Notes: generated by a model not told the origin, from the sequence alone. A DNA stretch of 64,000 nucleotides from JBMNFB01 sp050949085 (GCA_050949085.1 JBMNFB010000001.1:1054001-1118000), one strand, 5' to 3'. Shown: positions 54,274 through 63,289, counted from the stretch's first letter. Translations and numbers: made by a program.

Positions 54274-55095
54274 TTACTTCCCTCTGTTCTTGTCCAGCAA
54301 GAAGGCCACGTTACCGAGCAGAATGAATCCGATGATAACCATATGACCGAGGGACTGTGCGTCCATCATCGATACCGACCCACCAGGGATCTCCATCAGA
54401 AGCTCGTACTCAGCAGCGCCGCGCAGGCCCTGCAGCAGCCCCTTAACCTGTCCGGACTGGACAAACGGCATCGTCTGCGGAACCTCAACAGTCACTGCAC
54501 CAGCGCAAAGGTTGATGTTAAGGGAGGCCTGCACCTGGCGAACCCATTCAGGCAGACCCGGGTTACCCGAGACGAAGTCGATAACCAGAGCGAAGTCACG
54601 AGCATCCTTGATGCCCTGCATGATTGGCATGTCGGCCACGGAGTTATTGTGGAAGTCAACCTTCGCCGTGGCCGGGATGTTGTGGCCGAAGTTCCGGATA
54701 GCTGTTTCGCCGCCAGAGATATAGCCGAGGTTAACGAAGTCTTCTCCGTACACCTTGCCCTCCTCGAGGTACGGCTGATACAGCTGCTCACCAAACATCG
54801 GACCGGCATCCCAGAAGGAGACCAGGACGACCTTCACGCCCTTGTTCATCACGTGCTTCATGATAGCCACAGCCTGTGGATGGACTTCCGGAGCACTACC
54901 TGCCGAGTAGTCCAGCGAGAACAGAACGGTGTCGCCCTCTTCCAGACCATCCACCAGGTTGTATACTGCCTTAGTCAGGTTGCTGGTGTTGATCGGAATT
55001 CCCAGAGGGGAGACCAACGGCACGGTCACAGCAATCATAAGCAGAACGTAGATGACTCTACGATCAATATTTTGCAGTCTCTCAATAAAGCTCAC
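54274..55095 (-). CDS. Unknown membrane-anchored protein with a large soluble domain, cluster gene 3
   Basis: 273 residues from GTG 55095, with AAAGGAGGTG upstream. TM helices flank the protein (about 14-32 and 248-266). The 215-residue middle domain has alternating strand/helix segments (TVLFSLDYSAGSAPEVHPQA, GVKVVLVSFWDAGPMFGEQL, DFALVIDFVSGNPGLPEWV) that look Rossmann-like. A single Cys lies at LNINLCAGAVTVEV. With both ends in membrane helices, the domain is on one side only; the charge pattern (basic RR before the first helix) suggests it faces outside. I know of no assigned function. Confidence 0.85.
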   Translation of the reverse strand: MSFIERLQNIDRRVIYVLLMIAVTVPLVSPLGIPINTSNLTKAVYNLVDGLEEGDTVLFSLDYSAGSAPEVHPQAVAIMKHVMNKGVKVVLVSFWDAGPMFGEQLYQPYLEEGKVYGEDFVNLGYISGGETAIRNFGHNIPATAKVDFHNNSVADMPIMQGIKDARDFALVIDFVSGNPGLPEWVRQVQASLNINLCAGAVTVEVPQTMPFVQSGQVKGLLQGLRGAAEYELLMEIPGGSVSMMDAQSLGHMVIIGFILLGNVAFLLDKNRGK

Positions 55096-55128
55096 CTTAG
55101 AGGCACCTCCTTTCTTGTAGATCTAGGA

Positions 55129-55776
55129 TTACTCGCCACCACCGAGGTGACCGCGTTCAATACCAAGCAGTACGCGCAGCGACTGGGCGAATGCACCGAC
55201 AGCCGCACCAATCATGATGGCACGCTGACCGGCAGTGTTAACCACGTCCAATAGCCAGTCGGCAATCGGCGGGAAACCTTCCCAGATAACCTCACCGATG
55301 GGTACCCGGCCCAGCATGACCAGTACTGCTGCGATTAGCAGCACCGTAGCCTCCGTGCTGCGAACACGGAACGCACGATAGGAAGCTGATGCGATATAGA
55401 AAGCCAGGATAGCGAACATGGCTGCACCCAGAGGCGCAATCACGTTGTCATACATCGTCTGGTTGAGTTTGGTGATGTCTGCATTGTCACCCAACCGAGC
55501 CGCAATACCAACGGAAGCGAAGATAACCATCGCTGCCAGCAGCATCACGCTGTTAATCCAGCCCTTGCGCTGACGGCTGATGTTCCGGCCGTGCACCTTG
55601 ATCAGGTTGACCGAAGCCAGACCGACGGCAAAAGCTGAAACGATGATCATCCAGCCGCCCAGGTCCTCAGCAGTCTGCTTGAACCAGCCGCCACCGTCGG
55701 GAGTTCCAACGAAGTTGGACAGCAGCATGATCAAACCCACAACTATGGTCATAATCATTGGGATTTCTCGACGCAC
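55129..55776 (-). CDS. Unknown polytopic membrane protein, cluster gene 2
   Basis: 215 residues from GTG 55776, with AAGGAGGTG 6 nt upstream. About six hydrophobic stretches are seen: MIMTIVVGLIMLLSNFVG, WMIIVSAFAVGLASVNLI, WINSVMLLAAMVIFASVGI, VIAPLGAAMFAILAFYIASA, ATVLLIAAVLVMLGRVPIG and MIGAAVGAFAQSLRVLLGIE. A GTPDGGG loop follows the first helix. It ends in a Gly-rich tail (RGHLGGGE). Function is unknown. It lies 64 nt after cluster gene 1 and 33 nt before gene 3. Confidence 0.85.
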   Translation of the reverse strand: MRREIPMIMTIVVGLIMLLSNFVGTPDGGGWFKQTAEDLGGWMIIVSAFAVGLASVNLIKVHGRNISRQRKGWINSVMLLAAMVIFASVGIAARLGDNADITKLNQTMYDNVIAPLGAAMFAILAFYIASASYRAFRVRSTEATVLLIAAVLVMLGRVPIGEVIWEGFPPIADWLLDVVNTAGQRAIMIGAAVGAFAQSLRVLLGIERGHLGGGE

Positions 55777-55840
55777 TCTTCACACCTCCTTGCCTGTAAA
55801 GTCTTCCGAAGAAGCGTCGTTAACCCACTAAAGTCAGGGA

Positions 55841-56623
55841 CTACATTTTCATCAGGTTGAGCAGAGCGTCGTTACCGACGGTAGCCAGGAGGGAACCGAT
55901 CAGGATCATAACCATGGTCAGCCCCTTGATGATGTCCTGTCCGACAATGCCGCCCAGCTTGACTGCATCCTGCGACAGGTAAGCACCTGCTGCATAGAGC
56001 TCCTCACCGATCAGGGTGTAGTCACAAGCTGCGACAAAGAACGGGATCTGGGCCATAGCGGCTGTACCAGCCACCTGGATGGCGCCGACCTGAGAACCAG
56101 CCTCAGCGAACATCAACGACTCAGCCCAGAAGGCGCCCATCATGATGTTGGCAGCGACGTTCTCGCGGTTCATGATACCCATAACGGCTGCGGCGTAGGC
56201 GAACTGCTCGTTGGAGAGGAACCGGACGGTATTCTCCTGGAACATGTCGGGCTTGCCAGCCGTCATGTAGGCGTTCTTCACCATCTCCTGTGCGACCGGG
56301 AACACGTTGGCGTTACGGATGGTAACGATCAGGTTGGTGTTGTACTTGGCAACCAGCTCTGTGACGTAGGCCATCACGGCCAGACCGGCGAAGGTCTGCG
56401 GAGCAGTGTCAGCTGCGATGTCGCCGAGACCAGGCGTGTAGTGAACAGCAGCGCCCATCTCAGTTGCACGACCGACGGCCTCCTCGATGGAGTCCAGTCC
56501 GGCAATGCGGCGGATCTGCGGCTTCCAGTTACCAGCTCTGGACCTGATGGTCGTTACCACGATAACGGCAGCCAGCACCAGCGTCGTAGCAAGCAAGAAA
56601 TAGGTTCCTGAAAACAGGGTCAT
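55841..56623 (-). CDS. DUF6754-like membrane protein, cluster gene 1
   Basis: 260 residues from ATG 56623, behind AAAGGAGGTGAG. There is one N-terminal TM helix (about 5-24). A cytosolic alpha/beta region follows (RRIAGLDSIEEAVGRATEMG, then TPGLGDIAADTAPQTFAGLA), and amphipathic helices (NANVFPVAQEMVKNAYMTAG). Near-membrane hydrophobic segments (AGSQVGAIQVAGTAAMAQIP, GLTMVMILIGSLLATVG) end the protein. From memory it fits the uncharacterised DUF6754 family, often seen next to companions like genes 2-4. It is the first gene of the unit. Confidence 0.85.
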   Translation of the reverse strand: MTLFSGTYFLLATTLVLAAVIVVTTIRSRAGNWKPQIRRIAGLDSIEEAVGRATEMGAAVHYTPGLGDIAADTAPQTFAGLAVMAYVTELVAKYNTNLIVTIRNANVFPVAQEMVKNAYMTAGKPDMFQENTVRFLSNEQFAYAAAVMGIMNRENVAANIMMGAFWAESLMFAEAGSQVGAIQVAGTAAMAQIPFFVAACDYTLIGEELYAAGAYLSQDAVKLGGIVGQDIIKGLTMVMILIGSLLATVGNDALLNLMKM

Positions 56624-56639
56624 TCTTTCTCACCTCCTT

Positions 56640-57047
56640 TCATGTGCTTTGGGCCAATGATTGTTTGGTGTTCCTTCACATTCATCACCCCTCTGACATA
56701 GTAGATTCAACAACAAGTCAGACACTCCTGCTATCTCAAACAAAAATGTGATATGGCTTGACATTGATCATATATTAGCAGTTGTATTACATATTACAAA
56801 TATGCTCTGTCCCTAGCCAACTCCGCCTACTAGTAATTTTCACACTACTTAGTTGTCATCACTGAAACTATATACAGTTTACATAATGCAGCGGTTGCTC
56901 TGCAATGGAAATATGCTCCTACGTTCAGCGCCAATGCGACTACCAATTGGTACTTCGTATCTTAGGCCATAGTCTACTGCCCTGACAATGGAAGTAGTTA
57001 CACTTGTCAGATACACCCGCCGGCGTTGTCATGGTTTTGGCGGATAG
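56640..57047. other. AT-rich gene-free leader and promoter region
   Basis: About 400 nt without any supportable gene, noticeably AT-richer than the surroundings between 56690 and 56900. A weak sigma-A-like pair on the minus strand (TTGTAA at 56794-56799, 16-nt spacer, TAATAT at 56772-56777) would give the membrane cluster a leader of about 140 nt. No riboswitch fold was recognised. Confidence 0.4.
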
Positions 57048-57071
57048 AAAAACGGCAGCTGAGCTGCCGTT
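57048..57071 (-). terminator. Rho-independent terminator of the diguanylate cyclase gene
   Basis: On the minus strand AACGGCAGC/GCTGCCGTT followed by TTTCT, 45 nt after the stop. Confidence 0.9.
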
Positions 57072-57116
57072 ATGGTTAGGAAGGATGTGACGTCAAGCTG
57101 AAACGAAGCGGGCTTT

Positions 57117-59150
57117 TTAGTCTGCTGGCGAAACCGTTCGAACCCGGTTTCGCCCTTGTCGCTTCGCTTTATAAAGCGCTCGGTCAACCTGACGGAAGAG
57201 GTTTTCAGCTGAGGAGGCATCGTCTGGATAGACGGCCACACCAACGCTGACGGTAACGTTGATGTCGGGCTGCTCGGGAGAGGCCAGCTGCTCCATCACA
57301 TGGCGACGAATTCGTTCGCCGACGCGCATTGCTTCGTCCCGATCGGCATCAGGCAGAACGACCATGAACTCATCACCCGCGTAGCGTGCGGCCAGATCGG
57401 TGCTGCGAACATGCGAGCGAATTACCGAAGCCAGGTTGAGGATGTGTTTGTCGCCGGCCGGATGGCCATAGCTGTCGTTGATCTGCTTCAGGCAATCGGA
57501 ATCGATCATCAGCAGGCTGACCTTACTGCCGGACTGGCTGGCAGCAGCCAGCCTCGCCTCCAACTCCTGATAGAACCGACGGGCGTTAGCCAAGCCGGTC
57601 ATGCTGTCGGTCAGGGAGAGTTCCCTGGCTCGCGCGTAGAGGCGCGCATTGGAGAAGGCGATGGCTGCCTGGCTGGCTACCGTCCCCAGCAGCTGCACCT
57701 GCTCCTCATCGTAGTGAGCCGGCGTGTAGCTCTGGGCGGAGATTGCCCCGATCACTCTGCCTTCCAGCTTCATCGGCACGACCATCATTGATTGGACAAA
57801 TTTGGTAGTCACACCGTGATGCTGCACGCCGGGGATCTGTCGCGAATCCACATTCCAGATCACCGGCTCGCCGCTCAGAATGCAGAGGGAGGTCGGCCCG
57901 TCGTTGACAGCATACCTGTATTCAGGGTAGCGCTGCCCGAGGTCATACATGTATTTGATCTCGATCTCCTGTGCCCGTTCATCATAGAAGGCGACGAAGA
58001 AGGCCTCTGCCGGCATTACCCGGGCGACGCCCCGATACATCGTCTCAAACAGCTGCTCCATGTCCAGCGTCGCCGCGATACTGCGGCCGATTTCATTAAG
58101 CAGCATCAATTGCGAACCGCGTCGTTCCAGCCGGGCGTAAAGCAGTGCGCCGCTGATGGCCATAGTGGCCGATGGTGCATAGGCCTGCAGCTTTTCCAGA
58201 TCGCCTCCAGCGAACTCCTCGCTAGCCTGGCGGCGGAGCAGCACGATGGCGCCCTCGCGTGCACCCTCCAACTTCAGCGGGACATAGATGGCGTGATACT
58301 CCTCCTCGCTGGAGGGAAGGCAAACGCGCCCGACGCCTGGCGCCTGTTCGATGAGTTGCAGCAGAGCACTATCGGCCGGCAGCAGCCCCTGAAGGCCGTC
58401 AGCACAGCCGGCGGTCTGCACTACCTCATGTCTGCCCTGACCATCGACGAGAGTTAACAGCCCGCCGTCCATCGTCAGCAGGCGCCCGGCGCCATCCAGC
58501 ACGACCACCAGCAGCTTCTCCAGCTCCCATTCAGCCAACAGGCGCTGATTGATCTCGGCCAGGAGGCGGTGTGTCTCCAGCTGCCGCTGACTATTCAGCC
58601 AGTCCTCACGAGCACGACGGACCTGCCTGTCCCGGCTCAGACCCAGATGGTTGGCAAAGGTGGCCGCTAATGACAGGCTGAGCAGCTGCAGCAGAAAGAT
58701 GCTCGATCGCTGCGGGCCGCCCGGCGCCATCAGAGCAGCCACGCTGAAGCTGGCCAGGCCGAGCAGTGAGAGCGGAGCCCTGAAACGACGGGCACAGAGC
58801 GATGTGGCAAGGAGATGGAACTCGACCATGTAGAGCCAAAACGCTTGGCTTTCAACGCCACCCATGTAATGGACGTAGAATGAGATCAGGACGAAGTCCA
58901 GCATGATCAGTGACGGCCCAGAAGACGTGGGCGATTTCTTCGGCAGGAGAACAATCTGCAGCACAAGGCTGATCCCGTAGATAACAAGAATCACGGGAAT
59001 CCCCGGGCGTGATGGTATTCGGTAAGTGACGACAGATACAATCACGTGCCAGAACAGCAGCATTCGAAACAGGATATAGAACTGTTGAAGTGGCTGTTGG
59101 GCCCCCCACCGGAGAAAGGCGGAGCGCAAGGCACTCTTCTGCTGTTGCAT
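57117..59150 (-). CDS. Membrane-anchored GAF-GGDEF diguanylate cyclase
   Basis: 677 residues from ATG 59150, with GGAGGG 6 nt upstream. Six N-terminal hydrophobic helices span about residues 20-170. Two GAF-type modules follow: about 195-330, and 350-500 with SGEPVIWNVDSRQIPG and VVPMKLEGRVIGAIS. The C-terminal GGDEF domain starts at SLTDSMTGLANARRF. Its active motif is AGDEF, a common functional variant, and an RxxD inhibitory site (RSTD) lies five residues before it. It should make c-di-GMP in response to an intracellular or membrane signal. It is monocistronic. Confidence 0.92.
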   Translation of the reverse strand: MQQQKSALRSAFLRWGAQQPLQQFYILFRMLLFWHVIVSVVTYRIPSRPGIPVILVIYGISLVLQIVLLPKKSPTSSGPSLIMLDFVLISFYVHYMGGVESQAFWLYMVEFHLLATSLCARRFRAPLSLLGLASFSVAALMAPGGPQRSSIFLLQLLSLSLAATFANHLGLSRDRQVRRAREDWLNSQRQLETHRLLAEINQRLLAEWELEKLLVVVLDGAGRLLTMDGGLLTLVDGQGRHEVVQTAGCADGLQGLLPADSALLQLIEQAPGVGRVCLPSSEEEYHAIYVPLKLEGAREGAIVLLRRQASEEFAGGDLEKLQAYAPSATMAISGALLYARLERRGSQLMLLNEIGRSIAATLDMEQLFETMYRGVARVMPAEAFFVAFYDERAQEIEIKYMYDLGQRYPEYRYAVNDGPTSLCILSGEPVIWNVDSRQIPGVQHHGVTTKFVQSMMVVPMKLEGRVIGAISAQSYTPAHYDEEQVQLLGTVASQAAIAFSNARLYARARELSLTDSMTGLANARRFYQELEARLAAASQSGSKVSLLMIDSDCLKQINDSYGHPAGDKHILNLASVIRSHVRSTDLAARYAGDEFMVVLPDADRDEAMRVGERIRRHVMEQLASPEQPDINVTVSVGVAVYPDDASSAENLFRQVDRALYKAKRQGRNRVRTVSPAD

Positions 59151-59402
59151 TGATAGCCCTCCAACTAATACATTTGATCAATCGCTTGCCGTTACTCAGG
59201 CCTTGTCCCAGCTGCTCTCCGCTGGCAAGCGGGAATCGTCCCAGAATTCACTCTTAAAATTCTCCATATTGTCTGCCTAATCCTGCCTGAATAACGCATA
59301 ACATGCTATCTGTTTTCAGGATTTTTGCAGTGACGCAGGACCTGTTCAAAACGAACAGAAACCACCACTAGAGGTCCATCAACATCAGGAAAGGGGTCGA
59401 CG
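59151..59402. other. Divergent intergenic region
   Basis: About 250 nt between the cyclase and the M20 hydrolase, which diverge. It must hold promoters for both, but no confident -35/-10 pair or operator was found. Confidence 0.35.
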
Positions 59403-60740
59403 ATGAACAAGCAGGAGATGAAATCGAAGGTGCTGGCAGCCATCGACCAACGGAGGGAACAGATAATCGCCCTCGGCGAGCAGATTCGCCTCAATCCTGA
59501 ACTCGGTTATAAGGAACACAAGACGGCAGCGCTGGTGGAGTCGGTCTATGAGGAGCTGGGGCTGACCTATGAGCGGCAGATTGCGATCACTGGCTCCAAA
59601 GCCGAGCTGCCAGGCGGGGCTCACCAGGTTCGCGTGGCGGTCATGGGCGAACTGGATGCGGTCGTCTGCCCAGAGCATCCCGATGCGCATCCCGAGACGG
59701 GTGCCGCCCACTCCTGCGGGCATAATGCGCAGGTGGCGGCCATGCTGGGGATGGCCATGGGGCTGATCGACGCTGAGGTGATGCCTCGCTTAGGCGGTGA
59801 CGTGGTGCTGATCGCCGTGCCAGCCGAAGAACCGGTGGAGATCGAGTGGCGACAGCGGCTGCGTGAGCAGGGCAAGATCAGTTTCCTCGGCGGCAAGCAG
59901 GAGATGATCAAGCTGGGGGCCCTGGACGACGTCGATATGACGGTGATGTTCCATAGCACGGCCACTGGCCCCAACCGCAAGGCCAGCGTGGGCGGCACGG
60001 CCAACGGGTTCGTAGCCAAGTTCATCCGCTACCACGGGAAAGAGGCCCATGCCGGTGGGGCGCCACACCTCGGGATCAATGCCCTCAACGCTGCCATGCT
60101 GGGCCTGCAGGCGATCCATGCCAACCGGGAGACATTCCGCGATGCCGATACGATCCGCATCCACCCGATCATCACCAAGGGCGGCGACCTGGTGAATATT
60201 ATCCCGGCTGACGTGCGCATGGAGACATATGTGCGAGGCCGAACCATGCCGGCGATTCTCGATGCCAGCCGCAAGGTAAATCGGGCGCTGCGGGCCGGCG
60301 CGATGGCGGTGGGAGCCGAGGTGGACATCATCGAGATTCCTGGCTTTCTCCCCCGCGTCAGCAATCCGCGGATGGATGAGCTGTTCCGCGAGAACATCGC
60401 CGCTCTGGTAGGCGCCGAGAACGTTGCCACCGGCACCCACGGCGCAGGATCCAGCGATATCGGCGATGTGATGCACATCATGCCGGCGATTCATCCCTAT
60501 GTGGCAGGCGCTGCCGGTGCCGGGCACACCAAGGATTACCGGGTGGACGACCCGGAACTCTTCTACATCGTGCCGGCGAAGGCCCTGGCCATGACCGTCA
60601 TTGACCTCCTGGCCGACGACGCAGCCGAGGCGAGGGCAGTTAAGGAGGAGTATCCGCCCTTGCTGAGCAAGGAGGAATACCTGCGGCAGTGGGAGGAGTT
60701 CTGTGCCGACGGGGCACAGGAACAGGGCGAGGATCAATAG
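59403..60740 (+). CDS. M20-family amidohydrolase (AbgA/HipO-like)
   Basis: 445 residues from ATG 59403, behind GGAAAGGGG. The N-terminal metallopeptidase half has LGEQIRLNPELGYKEHKTA, MGELDAVV and the AHSCGHNAQVAAMLG metal motif. The dimerisation domain has GKEAHAGGAPHLGINALNA. The C-terminal GAGSSDIGDVMHIMP and AGAAGAGHTKDY complete the site. Relatives hydrolyse aminobenzoyl-glutamate, N-acyl amino acids or similar amides; the substrate is undetermined. It converges on murA with a shared terminator. Confidence 0.9.
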   Translation: MNKQEMKSKVLAAIDQRREQIIALGEQIRLNPELGYKEHKTAALVESVYEELGLTYERQIAITGSKAELPGGAHQVRVAVMGELDAVVCPEHPDAHPETGAAHSCGHNAQVAAMLGMAMGLIDAEVMPRLGGDVVLIAVPAEEPVEIEWRQRLREQGKISFLGGKQEMIKLGALDDVDMTVMFHSTATGPNRKASVGGTANGFVAKFIRYHGKEAHAGGAPHLGINALNAAMLGLQAIHANRETFRDADTIRIHPIITKGGDLVNIIPADVRMETYVRGRTMPAILDASRKVNRALRAGAMAVGAEVDIIEIPGFLPRVSNPRMDELFRENIAALVGAENVATGTHGAGSSDIGDVMHIMPAIHPYVAGAAGAGHTKDYRVDDPELFYIVPAKALAMTVIDLLADDAAEARAVKEEYPPLLSKEEYLRQWEEFCADGAQEQGEDQ

Positions 60741-60756
60741 CGACTGAGGTGATCAA

Positions 60757-60784
60757 AAAACGGAAGCCGGCTGGCTTCCGTTTT
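60757..60784. terminator. Bidirectional terminator
   Basis: AAAACGGAAGCC/GGCTTCCGTTTT, a 12-bp perfect stem with a 4-nt loop between the convergent hydrolase and murA. Confidence 0.95.
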
Positions 60785-60819
60785 ATGATCTAGATATGGA
60801 ACTCCCTGCGGCCAGGAGG

Positions 60820-62076
60820 CTAACTGAGGCGCTCGATCTGGGCGCCCAGCGAGTTAAGCTTGGCGTCCAGCCGCTCGTAGCCGCGGTCGGCATGCTCAAA
60901 TCCCTCGACGAGGCTATCACCCTCGGCAGACATCGCTGCCAGAACGAGGGCTGCACTGGCGCGCAGATCGGTGCCGCGCACCTCGGCTCCGGTCAACCGG
61001 GGGACGCCCTCGATGATCGCCGTACGACCACTGATGGTCACCTTTGCTCCCATCTTGATCATCTGGTTGAGGTGCTCAAATCGCTCCTCCCAGATGGTCT
61101 CGGTCACGACGCTGGTGCCCTCGGCGGTCGTGAGCAGAGCACTCATCGGTGCCTGGAAGTCGGTAAAGAATCCAGGCAGGGGCAGCGTCTTGACGTTGAC
61201 CGCGCTGATGCGGCGGTCGCAGCGCACTCGAATCTGATCATCGCACTCGCTGACCTCCACCCCGGCCTCCCGCAGCTTGGCGGTCAACGCATCGAGATGG
61301 TCGGGGATAGTGTTGCAGAGGATGACATCACCCCGGGTGATGGCAGCCGCGACCATCAAAGTCGCTGCTTCGCTCTGATCAGGAATGATGGCATGGCGGC
61401 AGCCATGCAGCTCGCTGACGCCCTGAATGCGTATCGTCTCAGTGCCAGCCCCAATGACCCTCGCCCCCATAGCGTTGAGCAAGTTGGCCAGGTCGACGAT
61501 AAAGGGGGCGCGATAGGCGTTGTAGATGGTGGTCACACCTTCGGCAAGAACAGCGGCGAGGATCAGGTTCACCGTTGCACCCACGGAGGGGACGTCAAAG
61601 TAGATGGTATGATTGCCGACAATTCGCTCGGCCTGTAGTTTCACCGTACCGTGTTCGATGATCGTCTCTGCTCCCAGGGCACGAAACCCCTTCAAATGCT
61701 GATCAATTGGGCGCGGTCCGATATCGTCGCCACCAGGCAGGGCCACTTCGGCGCGACCGAATCTGGCCAGCAGCACACCCATCAGATAGTAGGAGGCACG
61801 CATGCGTTTGACCAGTGCCTGATCAGCCACATGGCTCTTCAATCCTGAGGGATCGATGGTCATCGTACCGCGGTGATCATACTCAACCCTGGCACCGAGC
61901 TGGCGAAGAATCTGACCGTAGACCGCTATGTCGCTGATATCCGGCAGGTTCTCGATGGTGCTGGGCGTATCCGCCAGCAGCGCGGCTGGGATAGCGGCCA
62001 GAGCAATATACTTGGAGCCGCCCACCGTGACCGAACCTGACAAACGGGTTTGTCCCTTAACGCGCACCGATGTCAT
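60820..62076 (-). CDS. murA: UDP-N-acetylglucosamine 1-carboxyvinyltransferase, Asp-type active site
   Basis: 418 residues from ATG 62076, with AAGGAG 8 nt upstream. The two-lobed EPT fold is complete (DLRASAALVLAAMSAEG, RGYERLDAKLNSLGAQIERL). The catalytic Cys of PGGCAIG is Asp here (PGGDDIG, Asp117), and the near-invariant Asn after Lys22 is Tyr (SKYIALAA). Cys-to-Asp enzymes in mycobacteria and chlamydiae are active and fosfomycin-resistant. It commits UDP-GlcNAc to peptidoglycan. The Asn change makes a specialised paralogue possible; a second murA/murZ may exist elsewhere. Confidence 0.9.
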   Translation of the reverse strand: MTSVRVKGQTRLSGSVTVGGSKYIALAAIPAALLADTPSTIENLPDISDIAVYGQILRQLGARVEYDHRGTMTIDPSGLKSHVADQALVKRMRASYYLMGVLLARFGRAEVALPGGDDIGPRPIDQHLKGFRALGAETIIEHGTVKLQAERIVGNHTIYFDVPSVGATVNLILAAVLAEGVTTIYNAYRAPFIVDLANLLNAMGARVIGAGTETIRIQGVSELHGCRHAIIPDQSEAATLMVAAAITRGDVILCNTIPDHLDALTAKLREAGVEVSECDDQIRVRCDRRISAVNVKTLPLPGFFTDFQAPMSALLTTAEGTSVVTETIWEERFEHLNQMIKMGAKVTISGRTAIIEGVPRLTGAEVRGTDLRASAALVLAAMSAEGDSLVEGFEHADRGYERLDAKLNSLGAQIERLS

Positions 62077-62094
62077 AGCAATCGCTCCTTACTA

Positions 62095-62420
62095 GGTATT
62101 CAACTAGACATGTTTATCTTCAGCCTATCAAATCAACGCATGATAACACAGGAACGCAGGCTTCACCCATTATCCCCGAGCCTGATGACATTGTCAACCA
62201 AACGCAACCAGGCCAACACGGCAGACTGCGCCCCCTGACATCTACCCTAATTGTACCATGTCCGGGGGGTTCTATCCTGCTTTTCCGGCAATTGTTCTGG
62301 CCGACTAAAGCTGCTGCAGCTCCAGGGCAACTCTGAAGAAGGCCTCAGCTCTACAGATCTGGAACAGGCGCACCACACACATTCTTCAGCGGGCGACCAC
62401 CTGCCTGCAAATAACAATCG
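62095..62420. other. Gene-free stretch between murA and the NYN gene
   Basis: No gene with a ribosome-binding site is supported. It probably holds the murA promoter; no other feature could be called. Confidence 0.4.
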
Positions 62421-62467
62421 GGCCTGTCGATCAGCGTTGTCCAGCAGGACACGTGGTACGACAGGCC
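62421..62467. other. Two-tier hairpin 3' of the NYN gene
   Basis: GGCCTGTCG pairs with CGACAGGCC (9 bp); inside it TGTCC/GGACA (5 bp) closes an AGCA tetraloop, with unpaired 8- and 7-nt sides. It is 10 nt after the NYN stop on the minus strand, followed by CGATTGTTATTTG, so it may be a terminator or a structured 3' RNA end. Confidence 0.5.
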
Positions 62468-62476
62468 GGTTCTTCC

Positions 62477-63289
62477 CTAGGTGCGGATCAGTTGTTCTTC
62501 CCGCTTTGCCGATCTACGGTTCAATAGCGCTACTACCTGCGCATGCTCGCGATTGAGTTTGCAGGCAGTGGTGGGAAACTGTGGCTTATGAGGGTTTGGT
62601 ACCGAGTAAGTGATGATGATTTCCTCGCCAATTGCCTGGTTTACCAGAGATTGCGGATCGCCGATTCCCGTCAGGAGGCGATTGATCAGCATCTTCAGTC
62701 CGACAAAGGGTAGATTGCCCTGTTCCAGAGTATCCAGCCGCTGGATGAGCAGCGCCATGTCGCGGCGCTGACGGTCGCGATTGAGCGTACCGGCGGGCGA
62801 AATCCCCATCAACGCCTCGATCTGAGTAAAGGCGTCGGCGAACATCATCAGGTCGTTGCTGGTGGTACGGGCCACGCCCAGGACGTGGACCCGCTTGTTG
62901 CGCGTGTGTAGTTTGCGAATCAGCTGGATCAGGTCTCGATCGCCACAAACCAACACAAACGTGTCAATGTCGTCTCGGGTGTAGATCAACTCCAGCGCAT
63001 CTAGGGATAACTCTATGTCAGCGGCGTTCTTGCGCACACCCTCGGGTGAGGATTTAGAGAATACGTGGCGCGGTTCTACACTGCGCCGCTGCAGTTCAGT
63101 CTGAAGGCCCTTGAACTCTGGTTGATCAAAGTCTGCATAAGCCAGACTGAGTACCACCTGCCCTTCTTCCTGCGCCTGCTGCTTTACCAGATCGATCAGC
63201 CGGCCTGCCTGAGGGATGAGCGAATAGTTGTTTTTCATGCTCCAGTAAACGTTTTCATAGTCGATAAACAGTGCAACATTTTTATCCAA
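62477..63289 (-). CDS. NYN domain protein (PIN-like ribonuclease, DUF88)
   Basis: 270 residues from TTG 63289 with AAGGAAGGAG upstream; a longer frame to 63550 runs through the dispersed repeat and is not credible. The NYN domain occupies the N-terminal 160 residues, with FIDYENVYWSM, ELSLDALELIYTRDD and FVLVCGDRDLIQLIRKL carrying the acidic metal-binding residues. The C-terminal 100 residues are helical, perhaps a LOTUS/OST-HTH-like module. NYN proteins are predicted single-strand RNases. It is next to an FtsJ-like RNA methyltransferase, hinting at RNA processing. Confidence 0.88.
   Translation of the reverse strand: MDKNVALFIDYENVYWSMKNNYSLIPQAGRLIDLVKQQAQEEGQVVLSLAYADFDQPEFKGLQTELQRRSVEPRHVFSKSSPEGVRKNAADIELSLDALELIYTRDDIDTFVLVCGDRDLIQLIRKLHTRNKRVHVLGVARTTSNDLMMFADAFTQIEALMGISPAGTLNRDRQRRDMALLIQRLDTLEQGNLPFVGLKMLINRLLTGIGDPQSLVNQAIGEEIIITYSVPNPHKPQFPTTACKLNREHAQVVALLNRRSAKREEQLIRT

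Noticed and set aside
62251..62556. 101-codon plus-strand frame between murA and the NYN gene
   Set aside because: No ribosome-binding site, no family similarity, and it overlaps the NYN 3' end and the hairpin at 62421.
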